Of a stretch of 64,000 bases of DNA, positions 1 to 8,170 are shown in pieces; the stretch's first letter is position 1, and each line of letters opens with the position of its first letter. Below the pieces are notes generated by a model, which saw nothing but the letters and a program-made list of their open reading frames with translations, was not told where the DNA came from and did not search any database. Origin of the DNA: Streptomyces spongiicola (GTDB taxonomy: Bacteria > Actinomycetota > Actinomycetes > Streptomycetales > Streptomycetaceae); contig NZ_CP029254.1 in assembly GCF_003122365.1 (NCBI RefSeq), positions 5,768,001 through 5,832,000 on the forward strand, written 5' to 3'. The position numbers and the translations under genes were made by a program.

Positions 1-1859
1 GGGAAGACGGTCAGGACGGCGGTCTGGGCCCGGCTGATCTCGGTGAGGAAGCGTGCGAGCGGCGGCGTGTGGCCGCGCAGGTCCAGCGCGTGCAGCGTCA
101 TGGGGTCCAGCAGGCAGGCGCGGGAGAGGGAGACGAGGTAGAGCCTGCGGCGGTCGCAGCCCACGGCGAGGTCGTCGAGCGGGATGGTGCGCGCGTCGAC
201 CGGACGGTGCTCCGCCAGGCTGATGACGGCCGGCAGGAGTTCTGTAACGCGGGTGACGTTGGTGTCGCCCCGGTCGAGTGGGGTGAAGGAGATCTGCGTG
301 GGCACCGCGCCGGGCGTGTTGACCGGCAGCTCTTCCAGCATGACGGCCACGCGGGCCTGATCGTCTGATGCGAGCAGCCCCAGGCTGCGGCCGATCGTGG
401 TGCCGATCCCGCGGGACGGGGCGATGCCGTGGAGGTCGAAGTCTCCGCTCTCCAGGGCCTCTTGCGAAGCGGCACGGATTCGAAAGCGCAGCTCCGTGTG
501 GGCCGGTACCTGCGGGGCGTTGCGATCTCCGACCGTCAACGTGCGGATCAGGTCCTCGTCCAGGCGGATCTCGTTGCGGCCGTCGAGGACGGCCGCTTGG
601 GCGAGGGAGAGCAGCCGCTGTTCACGGGCGGTCAGGGCCTCACGCTGTTCAGGTTGCGCATCGCGGTATCCGACCGGGAACCCGAGGCCGACATCGGGGT
701 CCACCAGGTCCCGGACCGGGACGAGTGAGTTGATGCCGTACCGCTCGAAGAATCGGTTGTGGAAGTCCTTCCATGCCGGAGTGCCGAAGGGGTACGCGCT
801 CAGCCGGGCCAGCACCGTGGCGGCCTGCTCCGCCTCGCGGGCAACCTGTGGGGGCAGAGTGAGGGAGCAGTCCATGCGAAGGTCCAGCGTGAACGGCTGA
901 GCCTTGACGCTACTCAAGGCGGTCATTTTCCGACGTAAGGCGGTACGCAGGCGCCGGCCGTCCGCCGGGGCCAGTACCTGGTTGTGCCGGGCGATGGCGT
1001 CGCGGACCGTCCGCAGGTCGGCCACGAGGTCCGTGGCTGATGAGGCGGCGGCTGCTTCGGCCTGCTCGACCAGGTGGTCCAGGGCGTCGAGGGTGGCAGA
1101 GGGCGCGTGCAGGCTGCTGATGAGCACACCGCGTTCGACGAGGCTGCTGACGAGCCCTTCCACCCGGTCCGCGGGAACGTCGGGGAACTCGCTCCTCATC
1201 AGTGCGACCACCGCATGGACGGGGACGGGCGAAACGGTGGCATCAACGGCGATACGTACGGCGCTGGTGTACCGGAGGGACACTTCGGCCGCTGGGCTGC
1301 CGTCGGTACGGCATGAACGGGGCGGGTAGGGCACGATCAGCCGATCGCCCCGTACGAAGATGGTGTTGTTGGCCATCACATGCAGGTGCCGCAGGAGTTC
1401 AGGATCTGCTTCCAGACGGGCGACCAGGTCCGCGATCCAGTCGCCGTCGGCACGGATGACGGGTCGATGCCACTCACCCCAGGACCATCCCGGTCGTTCC
1501 CCGAACGAGGCGGAGGCGATACCGGCGAACAGACCGTTCGGGGTCGCCCGGCCCGTCATACGCAGCAGGTACCGCATGACCGACACCACTGCGCGGCGCA
1601 ACTGACGGGTCTCGGGACTGGCCACCGAGCACAGGGTCTGAACCTGCTGCGCGAGCAGAGGGCTGGCCTGCTCGATGGAGTCAGCGGCCTCGGACAGCGA
1701 CCAGACGTCGCGCAGCCACGTCTGCCACCGCACCTCGCAGTCCGGGGTGTCGTCGGTGAGGTCCGGCCACGCGGGAAGCCGCAGTCTCGAGGAACGGGCG
1801 GCGCGCACCAGCGCAGTATCCGCGCACCGGTACAGCGGGCCGTCCTTTCGGGAACCCAT
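1..1859 (-). CDS. Lanthipeptide dehydratase LanB, N-terminal part (runs off window)
   Basis: Class I lanthipeptide dehydratase that glutamylates Ser/Thr of the precursor using Glu-tRNA and eliminates glutamate. The frame is open from an ATG at 1859 to the window edge (about 619 codons), so only the N-terminal glutamylation domain is visible. Seen: an N-terminal Tyr-Arg-Cys region, then RATPNGLFAGIASASFG near residue 100, matching the R-x-TP-x-GLFAG signature of Lant_dehydr_N. The start is chosen because AGGGAGGG lies just upstream. It follows three precursor genes in the same direction, separated by a strong hairpin. The elimination domain, a cyclase and the FxLD-type methyltransferase normally found in such clusters would lie to the left of the window. 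Confidence 0.85.
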   Translation of the reverse strand, partial: MGSRKDGPLYRCADTALVRAARSSRLRLPAWPDLTDDTPDCEVRWQTWLRDVWSLSEAADSIEQASPLLAQQVQTLCSVASPETRQLRRAVVSVMRYLLRMTGRATPNGLFAGIASASFGERPGWSWGEWHRPVIRADGDWIADLVARLEADPELLRHLHVMANNTIFVRGDRLIVPYPPRSCRTDGSPAAEVSLRYTSAVRIAVDATVSPVPVHAVVALMRSEFPDVPADRVEGLVSSLVERGVLISSLHAPSATLDALDHLVEQAEAAAASSATDLVADLRTVRDAIARHNQVLAPADGRRLRTALRRKMTALSSVKAQPFTLDLRMDCSLTLPPQVAREAEQAATVLARLSAYPFGTPAWKDFHNRFFERYGINSLVPVRDLVDPDVGLGFPVGYRDAQPEQREALTAREQRLLSLAQAAVLDGRNEIRLDEDLIRTLTVGDRNAPQVPAHTELRFRIRAASQEALESGDFDLHGIAPSRGIGTTIGRSLGLLASDDQARVAVMLEELPVNTPGAVPTQISFTPLDRGDTNVTRVTELLPAVISLAEHRPVDARTIPLDDLAVGCDRRRLYLVSLSRACLLDPMTLHALDLRGHTPPLARFLTEISRAQTAVLTVF

Positions 1860-1893
1860 GCACCCTCCCTGGTTGTGGTGTGTTGGGGTGGGT

Positions 1894-1928
1894 GCCAGCC
1901 CGCGCGGCGCAAGGCCGCGCGGGCTGGC
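1894..1928. terminator. Perfect 15-bp hairpin between precursor gene 1 and lanB
   Basis: Arms GCCAGCCCGCGCGGC and GCCGCGCGGGCTGGC enclose a 5-nt loop. No T-run follows in either direction. Its place between the last precursor gene and the dehydratase fits a partial terminator or mRNA stabiliser that keeps peptide mRNA in excess of enzyme mRNA, as known for other lanthipeptide operons. The role is inferred. Confidence 0.7.
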
Positions 1929-1945
1929 AGATCAACGCGCCGAGG

Positions 1946-2125
1946 TCAGGCCACGTTGGTGGCGCAGGACCCCTGGCAGCTCGGCTTGCAGCCGTCGTCC
2001 GTCAGGTTGATCACCGTGGCGGAGCCGTCGTCGGACTCCAGGACGCTGATGTCCAGGTCGAACGCGTCACCGCCCGCCGTGGCGGCCGGGGACTGTGCCT
2101 GGCCCTTGATCGTGTTCGCGTTCAT
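1946..2125 (-). CDS. FxLD-family lanthipeptide precursor 1 (59 aa)
   Basis: Ribosomally made precursor peptide for the adjacent LanB. The leader carries FDLDISVLESDD (residues 22-33), the motif that names the FxLD family. The C-terminal core TDDGCKPSCQGSCATNVA has three Cys and several Ser/Thr that could form lanthionine rings. The ATG is preceded by GGGAG. It is nearly identical in leader and core tail (CATNVA) to precursor 2, which lies 37 bp upstream, so the two are recent duplicates. Ring pattern and any aspartate methylation/isomerisation cannot be read from this sequence. Confidence 0.88.
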   Translation of the reverse strand: MNANTIKGQAQSPAATAGGDAFDLDISVLESDDGSATVINLTDDGCKPSCQGSCATNVA

Positions 2126-2162
2126 ACAGGTTTCTCCCTACTCGTCGTGCGGTGGAAGATGA

Positions 2163-2294
2163 TCAGGCCACGTTGGTGGCGCACGGGCTGGAGCAGGTGC
2201 TGCCGCAGCCGTCGTCGGTGAGGTTGATCAGCGTGGCGGAGCCGTCGTCGGACTCCAGGACGCTGATGTCGAGGTCGAATTCGTCGTTCTGCAT
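2163..2294 (-). CDS. FxLD-family lanthipeptide precursor 2 (43 aa)
   Basis: Second precursor, with the shortest leader of the three: MQNDEFDLDISVLESDD, so the FxLD motif begins only six residues from the start. The core TDDGCGSTCSSPCATNVA again has three Cys and is rich in Ser/Thr. The start ATG at 2294 has a good Shine-Dalgarno (GGAGGA, 7-8 nt upstream). Compared with precursor 1, the leader motif and CATNVA tail are conserved while the residues between the Cys differ (KPSCQGS versus GSTCSSP), suggesting divergent products processed by the same enzymes. Confidence 0.88.
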   Translation of the reverse strand: MQNDEFDLDISVLESDDGSATLINLTDDGCGSTCSSPCATNVA

Positions 2295-2317
2295 GTGGTG
2301 ATTCCTCCGTTGTCGTG

Positions 2318-2338
2318 CGCGGCTCTGATCGAGCCGCG
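2318..2338. terminator. 8-bp hairpin between precursor genes 3 and 2
   Basis: CGCGGCTC, five-base loop TGATC, GAGCCGCG. It lies in the 106-bp spacer between the third and second precursor genes with no T-run. It is probably a second attenuating or stabilising stem in the peptide mRNA; the function is inferred. Confidence 0.45.
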
Positions 2339-2400
2339 AGGGACGTGCCGCGTGGGCGGCGCCGACAGGACATGGGCGTCGTGCCGGTGGTCTGGTGCGG

Positions 2401-2580
2401 TCAGGAGCCGCTGGAGATACAGGCGTTGCCACCGCAGGTTGAGCCGCAGCCGCCGTCGGAGGCGATACTCGCCCCGACCGTGCCACCCGATTCGATGACG
2501 CTGATGTCGAGGTCGAACGGGTCCTGCGCGGCAGAGGCCGAGGCGGTCCTCATGCCCTGGTCGGTCACCCTGGGAGTCAC
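2401..2580 (-). CDS. FxLD-family lanthipeptide precursor 3 (59 aa, GTG start)
   Basis: Third, most divergent precursor. It starts with GTG at 2580 directly downstream of AGGAGGATTCCC, a near-ideal ribosome site. The leader holds PFDLDISVIESGG, the FxLD motif in its usual place. The core ends DGGCGSTCGGNACISSGS: three Cys, glycine-rich, without the CATNVA tail of the other two. It is first in transcription order and is separated from precursor 2 by a hairpin. Being short and GTG-initiated, it is easily missed by gene finders. Confidence 0.87.
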   Translation of the reverse strand: MTPRVTDQGMRTASASAAQDPFDLDISVIESGGTVGASIASDGGCGSTCGGNACISSGS

Positions 2581-2775
2581 GGGAATCCTCCTGATTGGTC
2601 CGGTGGAACACTTCGATTCGGTGTGTTGCGGTACGGCCGACCCCGGTGGGCAGCAGCTGTGTGGCCTGCGCCAGTCGGGTCCTCGCCGGCCACCTCTTCA
2701 GACACGAGAACCGCTGTCCGGAAGAGGAGTTGGGGACGGGACACGGAAGTCCGAAAGGTGAACCGAGATACGCCG

Positions 2776-3243
2776 TCAGGCTGCCGCGGGCTGCGCTTGA
2801 GGATGGTTCTTCGCGGCCTGGTCCAGCACCCGGGTGAAGTGCTCGGCCCGCTTGTCGCCCTCGGCCTCCTGAGCGCGGAGGTCGCCGAAGCGCTGCCAGT
2901 AGCGCCGGCAGACGTCACTGCTCATGACCATCTCGGCGTAGAACGGCAGCTGTCCGTCGCGGACGCGGCCGAGGCAGTGTCGGAGGCTGAGGGCGCAGAT
3001 GAGTCGGTTGGCCGACATGAGCTGCATGTACTCCTCGGCCTTCATGTCCTCGGGCTTCCACAGCTCGGCGAGGTCGGCGTTGGTGGACACCCGGTTCAGC
3101 CAGTCGAGCTGGTTGCCCGCGAGGAGCGCCTCGTGCCGCTCGGCCTGGTGCCGTGCGTTCTGCCTGAGCCGGGCGGCTCCGACCACGGCGGTCGTGAGGG
3201 ACAGGGCAACACCGGCAGCGAGGACGGCGGTAGGGAGCTTCAT
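2776..3243 (-). CDS. DUF6082-family membrane-anchored protein
   Basis: 155 aa. The N-terminus (residues 3-24, LPTAVLAAGVALSLTTAVVG) is a single hydrophobic segment, so the protein is probably membrane-anchored with a cytoplasmic or external helical domain. The body, with NQLDWLNRVSTNADLAELW and later RYWQRFGDLRAQEAEGD, matches the DUF6082 family that recurs in Streptomyces near peptide natural-product loci. Function unknown. It lies between DUF6624 and the precursor genes, all on the minus strand, so it probably belongs to the cluster. Confidence 0.7.
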   Translation of the reverse strand: MKLPTAVLAAGVALSLTTAVVGAARLRQNARHQAERHEALLAGNQLDWLNRVSTNADLAELWKPEDMKAEEYMQLMSANRLICALSLRHCLGRVRDGQLPFYAEMVMSSDVCRRYWQRFGDLRAQEAEGDKRAEHFTRVLDQAAKNHPQAQPAAA

Positions 3244-3317
3244 CGATCAACAACCCTTTCGCAGAGCGGATGTGCGGCATGAAGGCCGAATGGTGGGGAC
3301 CGCGGTGTTCCGCTTGT

Positions 3318-3893
3318 TCACGCGGCCTCCGCGAGGACGACGCTCGGGACTTCATCGGTAGAGCCGTTAGGCATGTACCGGCTACGCACCGTCTCCAGTG
3401 CGACAGCGATCGGCAGCAGACCGACCGTGGCCCTTCGTTTGTCGACGGATCCCGGCGCGCGCAGTGGGCACAGCTCGATGCGGTCGGAGCTCAGCAGGAG
3501 CTGGGTGCCGTACTCCTGGTCCTGGCCGGTGTTGATGAGGGTGCGGTCGTGCAGGTGTGCCCAGTGGTGGACGAGCGCGTCACCGGCCTCGACCGCACGC
3601 CCGAGCAGGATGGTGGCGGCGCGCTGGAAGACGAGATCGTGGTCGCTGTGCAGGGCGATGCTCCAGGCGGCTCGGGCAGCAGCAGGGCCGACGAGGCGGT
3701 GGCCGGGCCACTCGTATTCGCCCAGGACGCGGTGCAGAAACTTGGCGTTGGCGTAGTCGGTGTGCCGACCACGGCCGAGTTGGACGCCGTCGAGCTGGTT
3801 GCGCACGCGTGTGGCCCGGTGCGCGGCCGATTCCGTGGCGCGGGCGATCAGCTCGCGGGCGATGTCGGGCCGCTGCGGCTTTTCGGTTGTCAC
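3318..3893 (-). CDS. DUF6624-domain protein
   Basis: 191 aa, GTG start at 3893 overlapping the upstream stop as GTGA, with GGGAG upstream, so translation is coupled to the GNAT-like gene. The segment ALHSDHDLVFQRAATILL ... HLHDRTLINTGQDQEYGTQL fits DUF6624, whose hallmark is the D-R-x-x-x-N-x-G-x-x-Q-x-YGTQ stretch. The biochemical role of the family is not established; members often occur beside RiPP genes. No signal peptide or membrane segment seen. Confidence 0.72.
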   Translation of the reverse strand: MTTEKPQRPDIARELIARATESAAHRATRVRNQLDGVQLGRGRHTDYANAKFLHRVLGEYEWPGHRLVGPAAARAAWSIALHSDHDLVFQRAATILLGRAVEAGDALVHHWAHLHDRTLINTGQDQEYGTQLLLSSDRIELCPLRAPGSVDKRRATVGLLPIAVALETVRSRYMPNGSTDEVPSVVLAEAA

Positions 3894-4540
3894 GTGCTGC
3901 TCCCTTCTTCCGCGGCAAGATGGGGAGCTTGGGTTTGGCAGCTGATTAGTGTGCTGAGTCGGGGGCGGTGCTCGGCGGCCAGTTCGAGGCGGGCGACCCG
4001 GTCCCCCTCCCGTCCCGGACCGGAACCCAGCACGTCCCAGCCCATGTCCGTGAGCCGACGCAGCAGGGCGGCGATGGGTTCGGCTTGCAGGGTGTGGCCT
4101 GCCAGGATTTCGGCCCGTACGAGCGGGAGGCTCTGCCGGGCGGCGAAGTCGGAGGCCCACAGGGTGATCAGCCGGGTGATGTCGTCGGGCTGCTCGGGCA
4201 GGGTGTGGACGTGGCCCAGGCGGAGGCAGGGGCCTTCGCCCCAGCTGAGTCCGGGGTCGCGCGCGGGGACCATGCAGGCGAGCAGCTTTCCGTCCTCGAA
4301 CAGACCGACCGACGTCGTGTGCGGGTCGCGGAACAGGGCCGGCACGTCGGCTTGGGCGGGCACGGGGAGACCGCTCAGGGTGAGCCAGCGCTGCCGGTCC
4401 TGCGCGAGGGCAGCGGCTTCCGCGCGCTCGGCGTCCGTACGTAACCTGCGCACCGCGTACACAGCGCCCGGGTACTTCGCTGCGAACGAGGTGGAAGCCG
4501 GAGCCTCCTCGTTGGCCAGGGGAGTGGGGGGCCTTCTCAC
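3890..4540 (-). CDS. GNAT-like acetyltransferase-fold protein
   Basis: 216 aa. The central part (SVGLFEDGKLLACMVPARD, then CLRLGHVHTLPEQP and a region ending GWDVLGSGPGREG) has the beta-strand spacing of GNAT N-acyltransferases, but the canonical Q/R-x-x-G-x-G/A acetyl-CoA loop is not clear. The assignment is at fold level only. Its ATG overlaps the upstream regulator stop (ATGA) and its stop overlaps the next start (GTGA), so it sits in the middle of a tightly coupled three-gene unit. It could modify the lanthipeptide or a small molecule; neither can be decided here. Confidence 0.5.
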   Translation of the reverse strand: MRRPPTPLANEEAPASTSFAAKYPGAVYAVRRLRTDAERAEAAALAQDRQRWLTLSGLPVPAQADVPALFRDPHTTSVGLFEDGKLLACMVPARDPGLSWGEGPCLRLGHVHTLPEQPDDITRLITLWASDFAARQSLPLVRAEILAGHTLQAEPIAALLRRLTDMGWDVLGSGPGREGDRVARLELAAEHRPRLSTLISCQTQAPHLAAEEGSST

Positions 4541-5022
4541 TGGCTCGCTCCGCTCCGCGCCGCCGGGTCGGTCGGCAGCAGCTTCCAGCCGTGGGCAAGG
4601 ATCACCAGGTGGGTGGTGTCCCGCGCGCCCGTGTCGGCGAGGAGTTGGTCGAGTGCGGCGCGCTGGTCGGCGGGGGCGAGCTTGGCGGCGACGGCGATGT
4701 CACGGGGGTCGCTGTGCTCGGCGACGGCTCGGAGCAGCAGCCGCTGCTCCGGGGTGAGGGATGGCGCTGGCCGGCCCGCCGTGGGCGAGGCCACCTGCTG
4801 GGTGGTGAACAGGCGGTGCACGATCACCGGGGGCTTGCAGCGGGGCGGGCAGTGCAAGCTCTCACGGATGTCGCGAAGGTACTGGCGGACGGTCACGGCC
4901 GACAGGCTGGTCTCTGCCGCAATCTCCTTGGCCGTGGAGCCGTTCGCGAGGTGCTGGGCGACGCGCTGCAGGGTCGGCGTCAGGGGCGTGATCGGTGCGC
5001 TGGTCGTCACGGGCGGGGTCAC
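4537..5022 (-). CDS. LuxR-type DNA-binding regulator
   Basis: 161 aa from the GTG at 5022, chosen because GAGAGAG precedes it; a GTG at 5052 is also in frame but lacks a ribosome site. An N-terminal HTH (LANGSTAKEIAAETSLSAVT, about residues 22-41, then VRQYLRDIRESL) resembles the LuxR/GerE recognition helix. A second helical half (SLTPEQRLLLRAVAEHSDPRDIAVAA) looks like a repeated HTH-type unit. No receiver domain is present, so it is a single-domain regulator, probably of the lanthipeptide genes whose first three it precedes with overlapping codons. Confidence 0.65.
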   Translation of the reverse strand: MTPPVTTSAPITPLTPTLQRVAQHLANGSTAKEIAAETSLSAVTVRQYLRDIRESLHCPPRCKPPVIVHRLFTTQQVASPTAGRPAPSLTPEQRLLLRAVAEHSDPRDIAVAAKLAPADQRAALDQLLADTGARDTTHLVILAHGWKLLPTDPAARSGASQ

Positions 5023-5147
5023 GGTGTCTCTCTCGGCTGAGTGGATGGTCACTGGGAGGGGTGCCGCCGGTCCCCGCGGGGGACGGGGGCCGGCGGCACG
5101 GGCCCGTGCGCGGCGGTGGGGGGTCACGGGGTGCCGCGCACGGGGGC

Positions 5148-6401
5148 TCATGCGGCGGTCGGGTCGGGTCGTGCCCAGGCGGCTTCGGCGGCGAGGCGCT
5201 CGGACCACTGGATGTGGTCCTCTGCGAAGGCGGCGTCGGCCAGGCGTATGCGCTGGACTTCGCCGGTCCCGGCCGGTGGGTAGGTGTGCTGGATGTCGCG
5301 CCACAGGCGCTGGACGATGTAGTCGCCATCGAGGGCGTTGGCGCCATGCAGTTCCATGGCGTCCTGGGCGGACTGGACGGCCCACTGGTGGCCGAGGTAT
5401 TTCGAATTGATCAGGTCGGCGTCGCAGGGCAGGCCCTGGTCGAGGAGGTGCACGGCCTGGTAGGCGAGTATCCGGGCGGCGCGCAGGCGGGCTTCCATGC
5501 CGCCGACGCGGTCCCGCAGGACCGGCAGGTCGGACAGGGCGCCCTGGTAGCGGGGGCGGGTCTTGAGCCGGGCGGTGGTGGTGTCCACGACGGCTTCGTG
5601 GATGCCGAGGCTGACGGCGGCCAGGTTGGGGCGACCGTAGAGGATGCTGCTGCTCTGGGCCACGGCCAGTCCCTGGCCGATCTCCCCGACCACGTTGTCC
5701 TCGGGGACGCGGACGTGATCGAGGTCGAGGCGGCCGGCGGAGAAGCCATGCAGACCGAGCCCGGCACGGTGGTCGGAGACGGAAAGTCCGGGGCGGTCGG
5801 CTTCGACCATGAACGCGGTCAGCGCCTGTGAGGTGCTTACTCCCGGCCCGGCGGTGCGGGCGACGACGAGGTGGGCTCCGGCGAGGTGGCTGTTGCCGAT
5901 ATGGATCTTGCTGCCGGTGATCACCCATTGGTTGCCGATGTGTTCGGCGGTGGTCTCGATGCCGCCGATGTGTCCGCCGGCAAGCGGTTCGGTCACGGCG
6001 ATCGACAGCAGCATGGACCCGTCCGCGACCCGGGGAAGCCAGCGGCCCTTCTGCTCGTAGGTGGCGAAGTGCAGCAGAGCGCCCACAGGGATCAATGTGG
6101 CCTGCAGGATGGCCGCGGCAGCCGCCGAGACCCGCGCGATGCGGTGGACCAAGACGGTCCTGGCCACGTGTCCGGCGCCCAGCCCGCCGAAGACCGCCGG
6201 GACGGTGACGGCGAACCAGCCCTGTGCGGCCATCAGGTCGGCGACCTTGCGCTCCACCCTGCCCGGAGCGGCCTCCATCCGCGCGGCGCGCGGCGCGACG
6301 TGCTCGGCCGCGAAGGCGTCCGCCTCCTGCCACAGCAGATCGTGGCGGGCGGTGAGGTAGGGACGCAGCGCCGGTGGAGGCGTGGTGGGTGTGGCGGACA
6401 T
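5148..6401 (-). CDS. Acyl-CoA dehydrogenase family flavoprotein
   Basis: 417 aa. FAD-dependent alpha,beta-dehydrogenation of an acyl thioester. Seen: the N-terminal helical domain; the ITGSKIHIGNS strand region of the middle domain; and the C-terminal stretch MELHGANALDGDYIVQRLWRD ending GTGEVQRI, the usual ACAD signature around the flavin. Length is normal. The start ATG at 6401 follows GGGAGAGGGAGACC. It opens the leftward lanthipeptide unit (126 bp before the LuxR start), so it may make an acyl group or modify the peptide; a housekeeping role cannot be excluded. Confidence 0.8.
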   Translation of the reverse strand: MSATPTTPPPALRPYLTARHDLLWQEADAFAAEHVAPRAARMEAAPGRVERKVADLMAAQGWFAVTVPAVFGGLGAGHVARTVLVHRIARVSAAAAAILQATLIPVGALLHFATYEQKGRWLPRVADGSMLLSIAVTEPLAGGHIGGIETTAEHIGNQWVITGSKIHIGNSHLAGAHLVVARTAGPGVSTSQALTAFMVEADRPGLSVSDHRAGLGLHGFSAGRLDLDHVRVPEDNVVGEIGQGLAVAQSSSILYGRPNLAAVSLGIHEAVVDTTTARLKTRPRYQGALSDLPVLRDRVGGMEARLRAARILAYQAVHLLDQGLPCDADLINSKYLGHQWAVQSAQDAMELHGANALDGDYIVQRLWRDIQHTYPPAGTGEVQRIRLADAAFAEDHIQWSERLAAEAAWARPDPTAA

Positions 6402-6487
6402 GGTCTCCCTCTCCCTGGATGAAGGTCGCAACGCGTGGAGCGGCCGGGGAACGCCTACGGCTCCCGGGTGGGAAGTTGTGGAACGGC

Positions 6488-7129
6488 CTAGCGGACGGGG
6501 GCGCGGGCGATGTGGTCCATCACCTGTGCACTGGCGTTGATGACGATGTCCCGCAGACGACGTGCCTCGGACAGGGGCCGCTTCTCGGGGTCGATCACAC
6601 ACACCGTGCCCAGCACCGTGCCGCTGTCGTGGATCAACGGAGCGCCGAAGTAGGAGCGGATCCCGACGGCGTCGACCACCGCGTTGCCGCTGAAGCGCGG
6701 GGACGCGTGCACGTCGTGCAGCGGGAGGGCCTTCCTGCGGGCCATGACCTCCGGGCACCAGCCGTGGTCCCGGCTCATGGTGCGGCCGACGATTACGAAC
6801 CCGCTGTCCGCCGGCGGCTGGTGCAGCCCGACGAAAGTCTGCTCCTCCAGGAACAGGTTGACGAACCCGTACAAGAACCCGGCCTGTGTGGCCATGTCGC
6901 GGGCCAGCTCGTCGAAGTCCTCGTTGGCCACCGGGGGCACGCCCAAGCGGTTGAGCAGCTCGTAACGCTGAGCCAGCTCCAGCGACTGCTGAGGTCGCTG
7001 GCTGGTGAGGGCGGTGCCGGGCGGGGTGAACGGGCCGGGGGTGGTGTCCCGCATGTCGCGCCGAGGCAAGGACCGGGCGGGCGGGGCAGTCTGCGGCGTG
7101 CGGTAGGGGTCGCGGGGGTGCTGTGACAT
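6488..7129 (-). CDS. GAF-domain protein at end of conservon
   Basis: 213 aa. After a Pro-rich tail of about 45 residues comes one GAF domain: LAQRYELLNRLG, then MATQAGFLYGFVNLFLEEQTFVGLH, the DHGWCPEVMARRKAL segment and IRSYFGAPLIHDSGTVLGTVCVID. This is the class found in bacterial sensor proteins lacking an output domain. Its ATG overlaps the stop of the GTPase gene (TGATG), making it the last gene of the conservon operon. The Cys in HGWCPEV is typical of this subfamily. The ligand is unknown; it may feed a signal to the cvn complex. Confidence 0.75.
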   Translation of the reverse strand: MSQHPRDPYRTPQTAPPARSLPRRDMRDTTPGPFTPPGTALTSQRPQQSLELAQRYELLNRLGVPPVANEDFDELARDMATQAGFLYGFVNLFLEEQTFVGLHQPPADSGFVIVGRTMSRDHGWCPEVMARRKALPLHDVHASPRFSGNAVVDAVGIRSYFGAPLIHDSGTVLGTVCVIDPEKRPLSEARRLRDIVINASAQVMDHIARAPVR

Positions 7130-7791
7130 CAGACGTCCTGGAGGGTGGTAGAAGGGGCGTGACCAGCGCGATTGGTGGTGGCGGCGCAATTCACGGCGTG
7201 GTCGACGAGGGCCAGCAGAACGCCGGCGACGTGATTCGTGTCGCGGGCGTCGCAGGTGACCACCGGCACGGCAGCGGGGAGTTCGAGAGCGGCGCGGACC
7301 TGCTCGGGGTGGTAGGGGTGCGCCCCGTCGAACTGGTTGACCGCGACGACGAAGGGCAGGCCGATGTCCTCGAAGAAGCTGACGGGCGTGAAGCTGCTCT
7401 CCAAGCGGCGGGTATCGACCAGGACGACCGCGCCGACGGCGCCGCGGGAGAGGTCGTACCAGAGGTCGACGAACCGGTCCTGGCCCGGCGTGCCGAACAG
7501 AAACAGTTCCAGCGGCACGGGCGCATCGGGCAGGCTCAATCGGCCGAAGTCGAAGGCGACCGTGGTGGTCCGCTTGGACGCCAGGCCAGCCAGGCTGTCG
7601 ACGTCCGCGCTCGCCTCGGTCAGGTACTCCTCCGTACTCAGCGGCGTGATCTCGCTGACGGCGCCCACTGCGGTGGTCTTGCCCGCGCCGAAACCGCCGG
7701 CAATCACGATCTTCAGCACAGTCGGCGCACCGGCCTGCGAGTGCGGCGAAACCGTGGACGGGTCATCCGGCCTGGGGATAGGCGACGGCAT
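7129..7791 (-). CDS. cvnD: Conservon GTP-binding protein CvnD
   Basis: 220 aa. Small GTPase of the Streptomyces conservon, the MglA-like switch of a membrane-associated signalling complex. Seen: P-loop GGFGAGKTT (about residues 32-40), the switch-II region LFGTPGQDRF with conserved DxxG-type Gly-Gln, and guanine-binding NQFD. It overlaps the upstream DUF742 gene by 29 bp and the GAF gene by 1 bp. Order and overlaps match the cvnA-B-C-D arrangement. Confidence 0.88.
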   Translation of the reverse strand: MPSPIPRPDDPSTVSPHSQAGAPTVLKIVIAGGFGAGKTTAVGAVSEITPLSTEEYLTEASADVDSLAGLASKRTTTVAFDFGRLSLPDAPVPLELFLFGTPGQDRFVDLWYDLSRGAVGAVVLVDTRRLESSFTPVSFFEDIGLPFVVAVNQFDGAHPYHPEQVRAALELPAAVPVVTCDARDTNHVAGVLLALVDHAVNCAATTNRAGHAPSTTLQDV

Positions 7792-8170
7792 CAGGCCACT
7801 TCCTCTTCAAGCTGGCGGAAACCGCTGCCAGCAGTTGGACAGACGGACCGGACCCTGCGCCGGTATCGGCATAGGACTGGGTCAGGGGGACGACGAGGGC
7901 GCCGGCGTCCAGGAGGTCGGAGACGAGCACTTTGACGGCGGTCACGGGCCGGCCGAGGCGACCCGCCAGCTCGACCACCGACCGCCGGCGCTCCCGGCAC
8001 AGGGCGAGAATCTCCCCGCACTCCTCGGCCTGTGCCGGGCCCGGCCGTCCCTGCCCGGCCTCCAGGACGGTTTCCAGAGCGAGCAGGTGCCGCGGCTTGG
8101 TACGCCCGCGCGTCACGGCGTAGGTCCGCACGAACGCCGACTCCTCGGCCGCGCGGCCGTACGTGGTCAC
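7763..8170 (-). CDS. cvnC: Conservon DUF742 protein CvnC
   Basis: 135 aa, GTG start at 8170 overlapping the roadblock stop (GTGA). A winged-helix-like DUF742 protein: VRTYAVTRGRT at the N-terminus, LETVLE, then RRSVVELAGRLGRPVTAVKVLVSDLLDAGAL, which carries the family's V-x-V-L-x-D-L-x-x-x-G-x-L pattern. In conservons it connects the roadblock and GTPase partners. Normal length. Confidence 0.85.
   Translation of the reverse strand: MTTYGRAAEESAFVRTYAVTRGRTKPRHLLALETVLEAGQGRPGPAQAEECGEILALCRERRRSVVELAGRLGRPVTAVKVLVSDLLDAGALVVPLTQSYADTGAGSGPSVQLLAAVSASLKRKWPDAVAYPQAG

Noticed and set aside
98..728. Overlapping ORFs of 99-167 codons on both strands
   Set aside because: They are shadows of the LanB frame, which runs uninterrupted from 1859 to the window edge with family motifs.
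2622..3361. Plus-strand ORFs of 120-219 codons
   Set aside because: Antisense to the DUF6082 gene and its upstream region, without ribosome sites or recognisable sequence.
3270..4757. Plus-strand ORF of 495 codons
   Set aside because: Antisense to three overlapping minus-strand genes whose stop-start overlaps are coherent; composition is Arg/Ala-rich.
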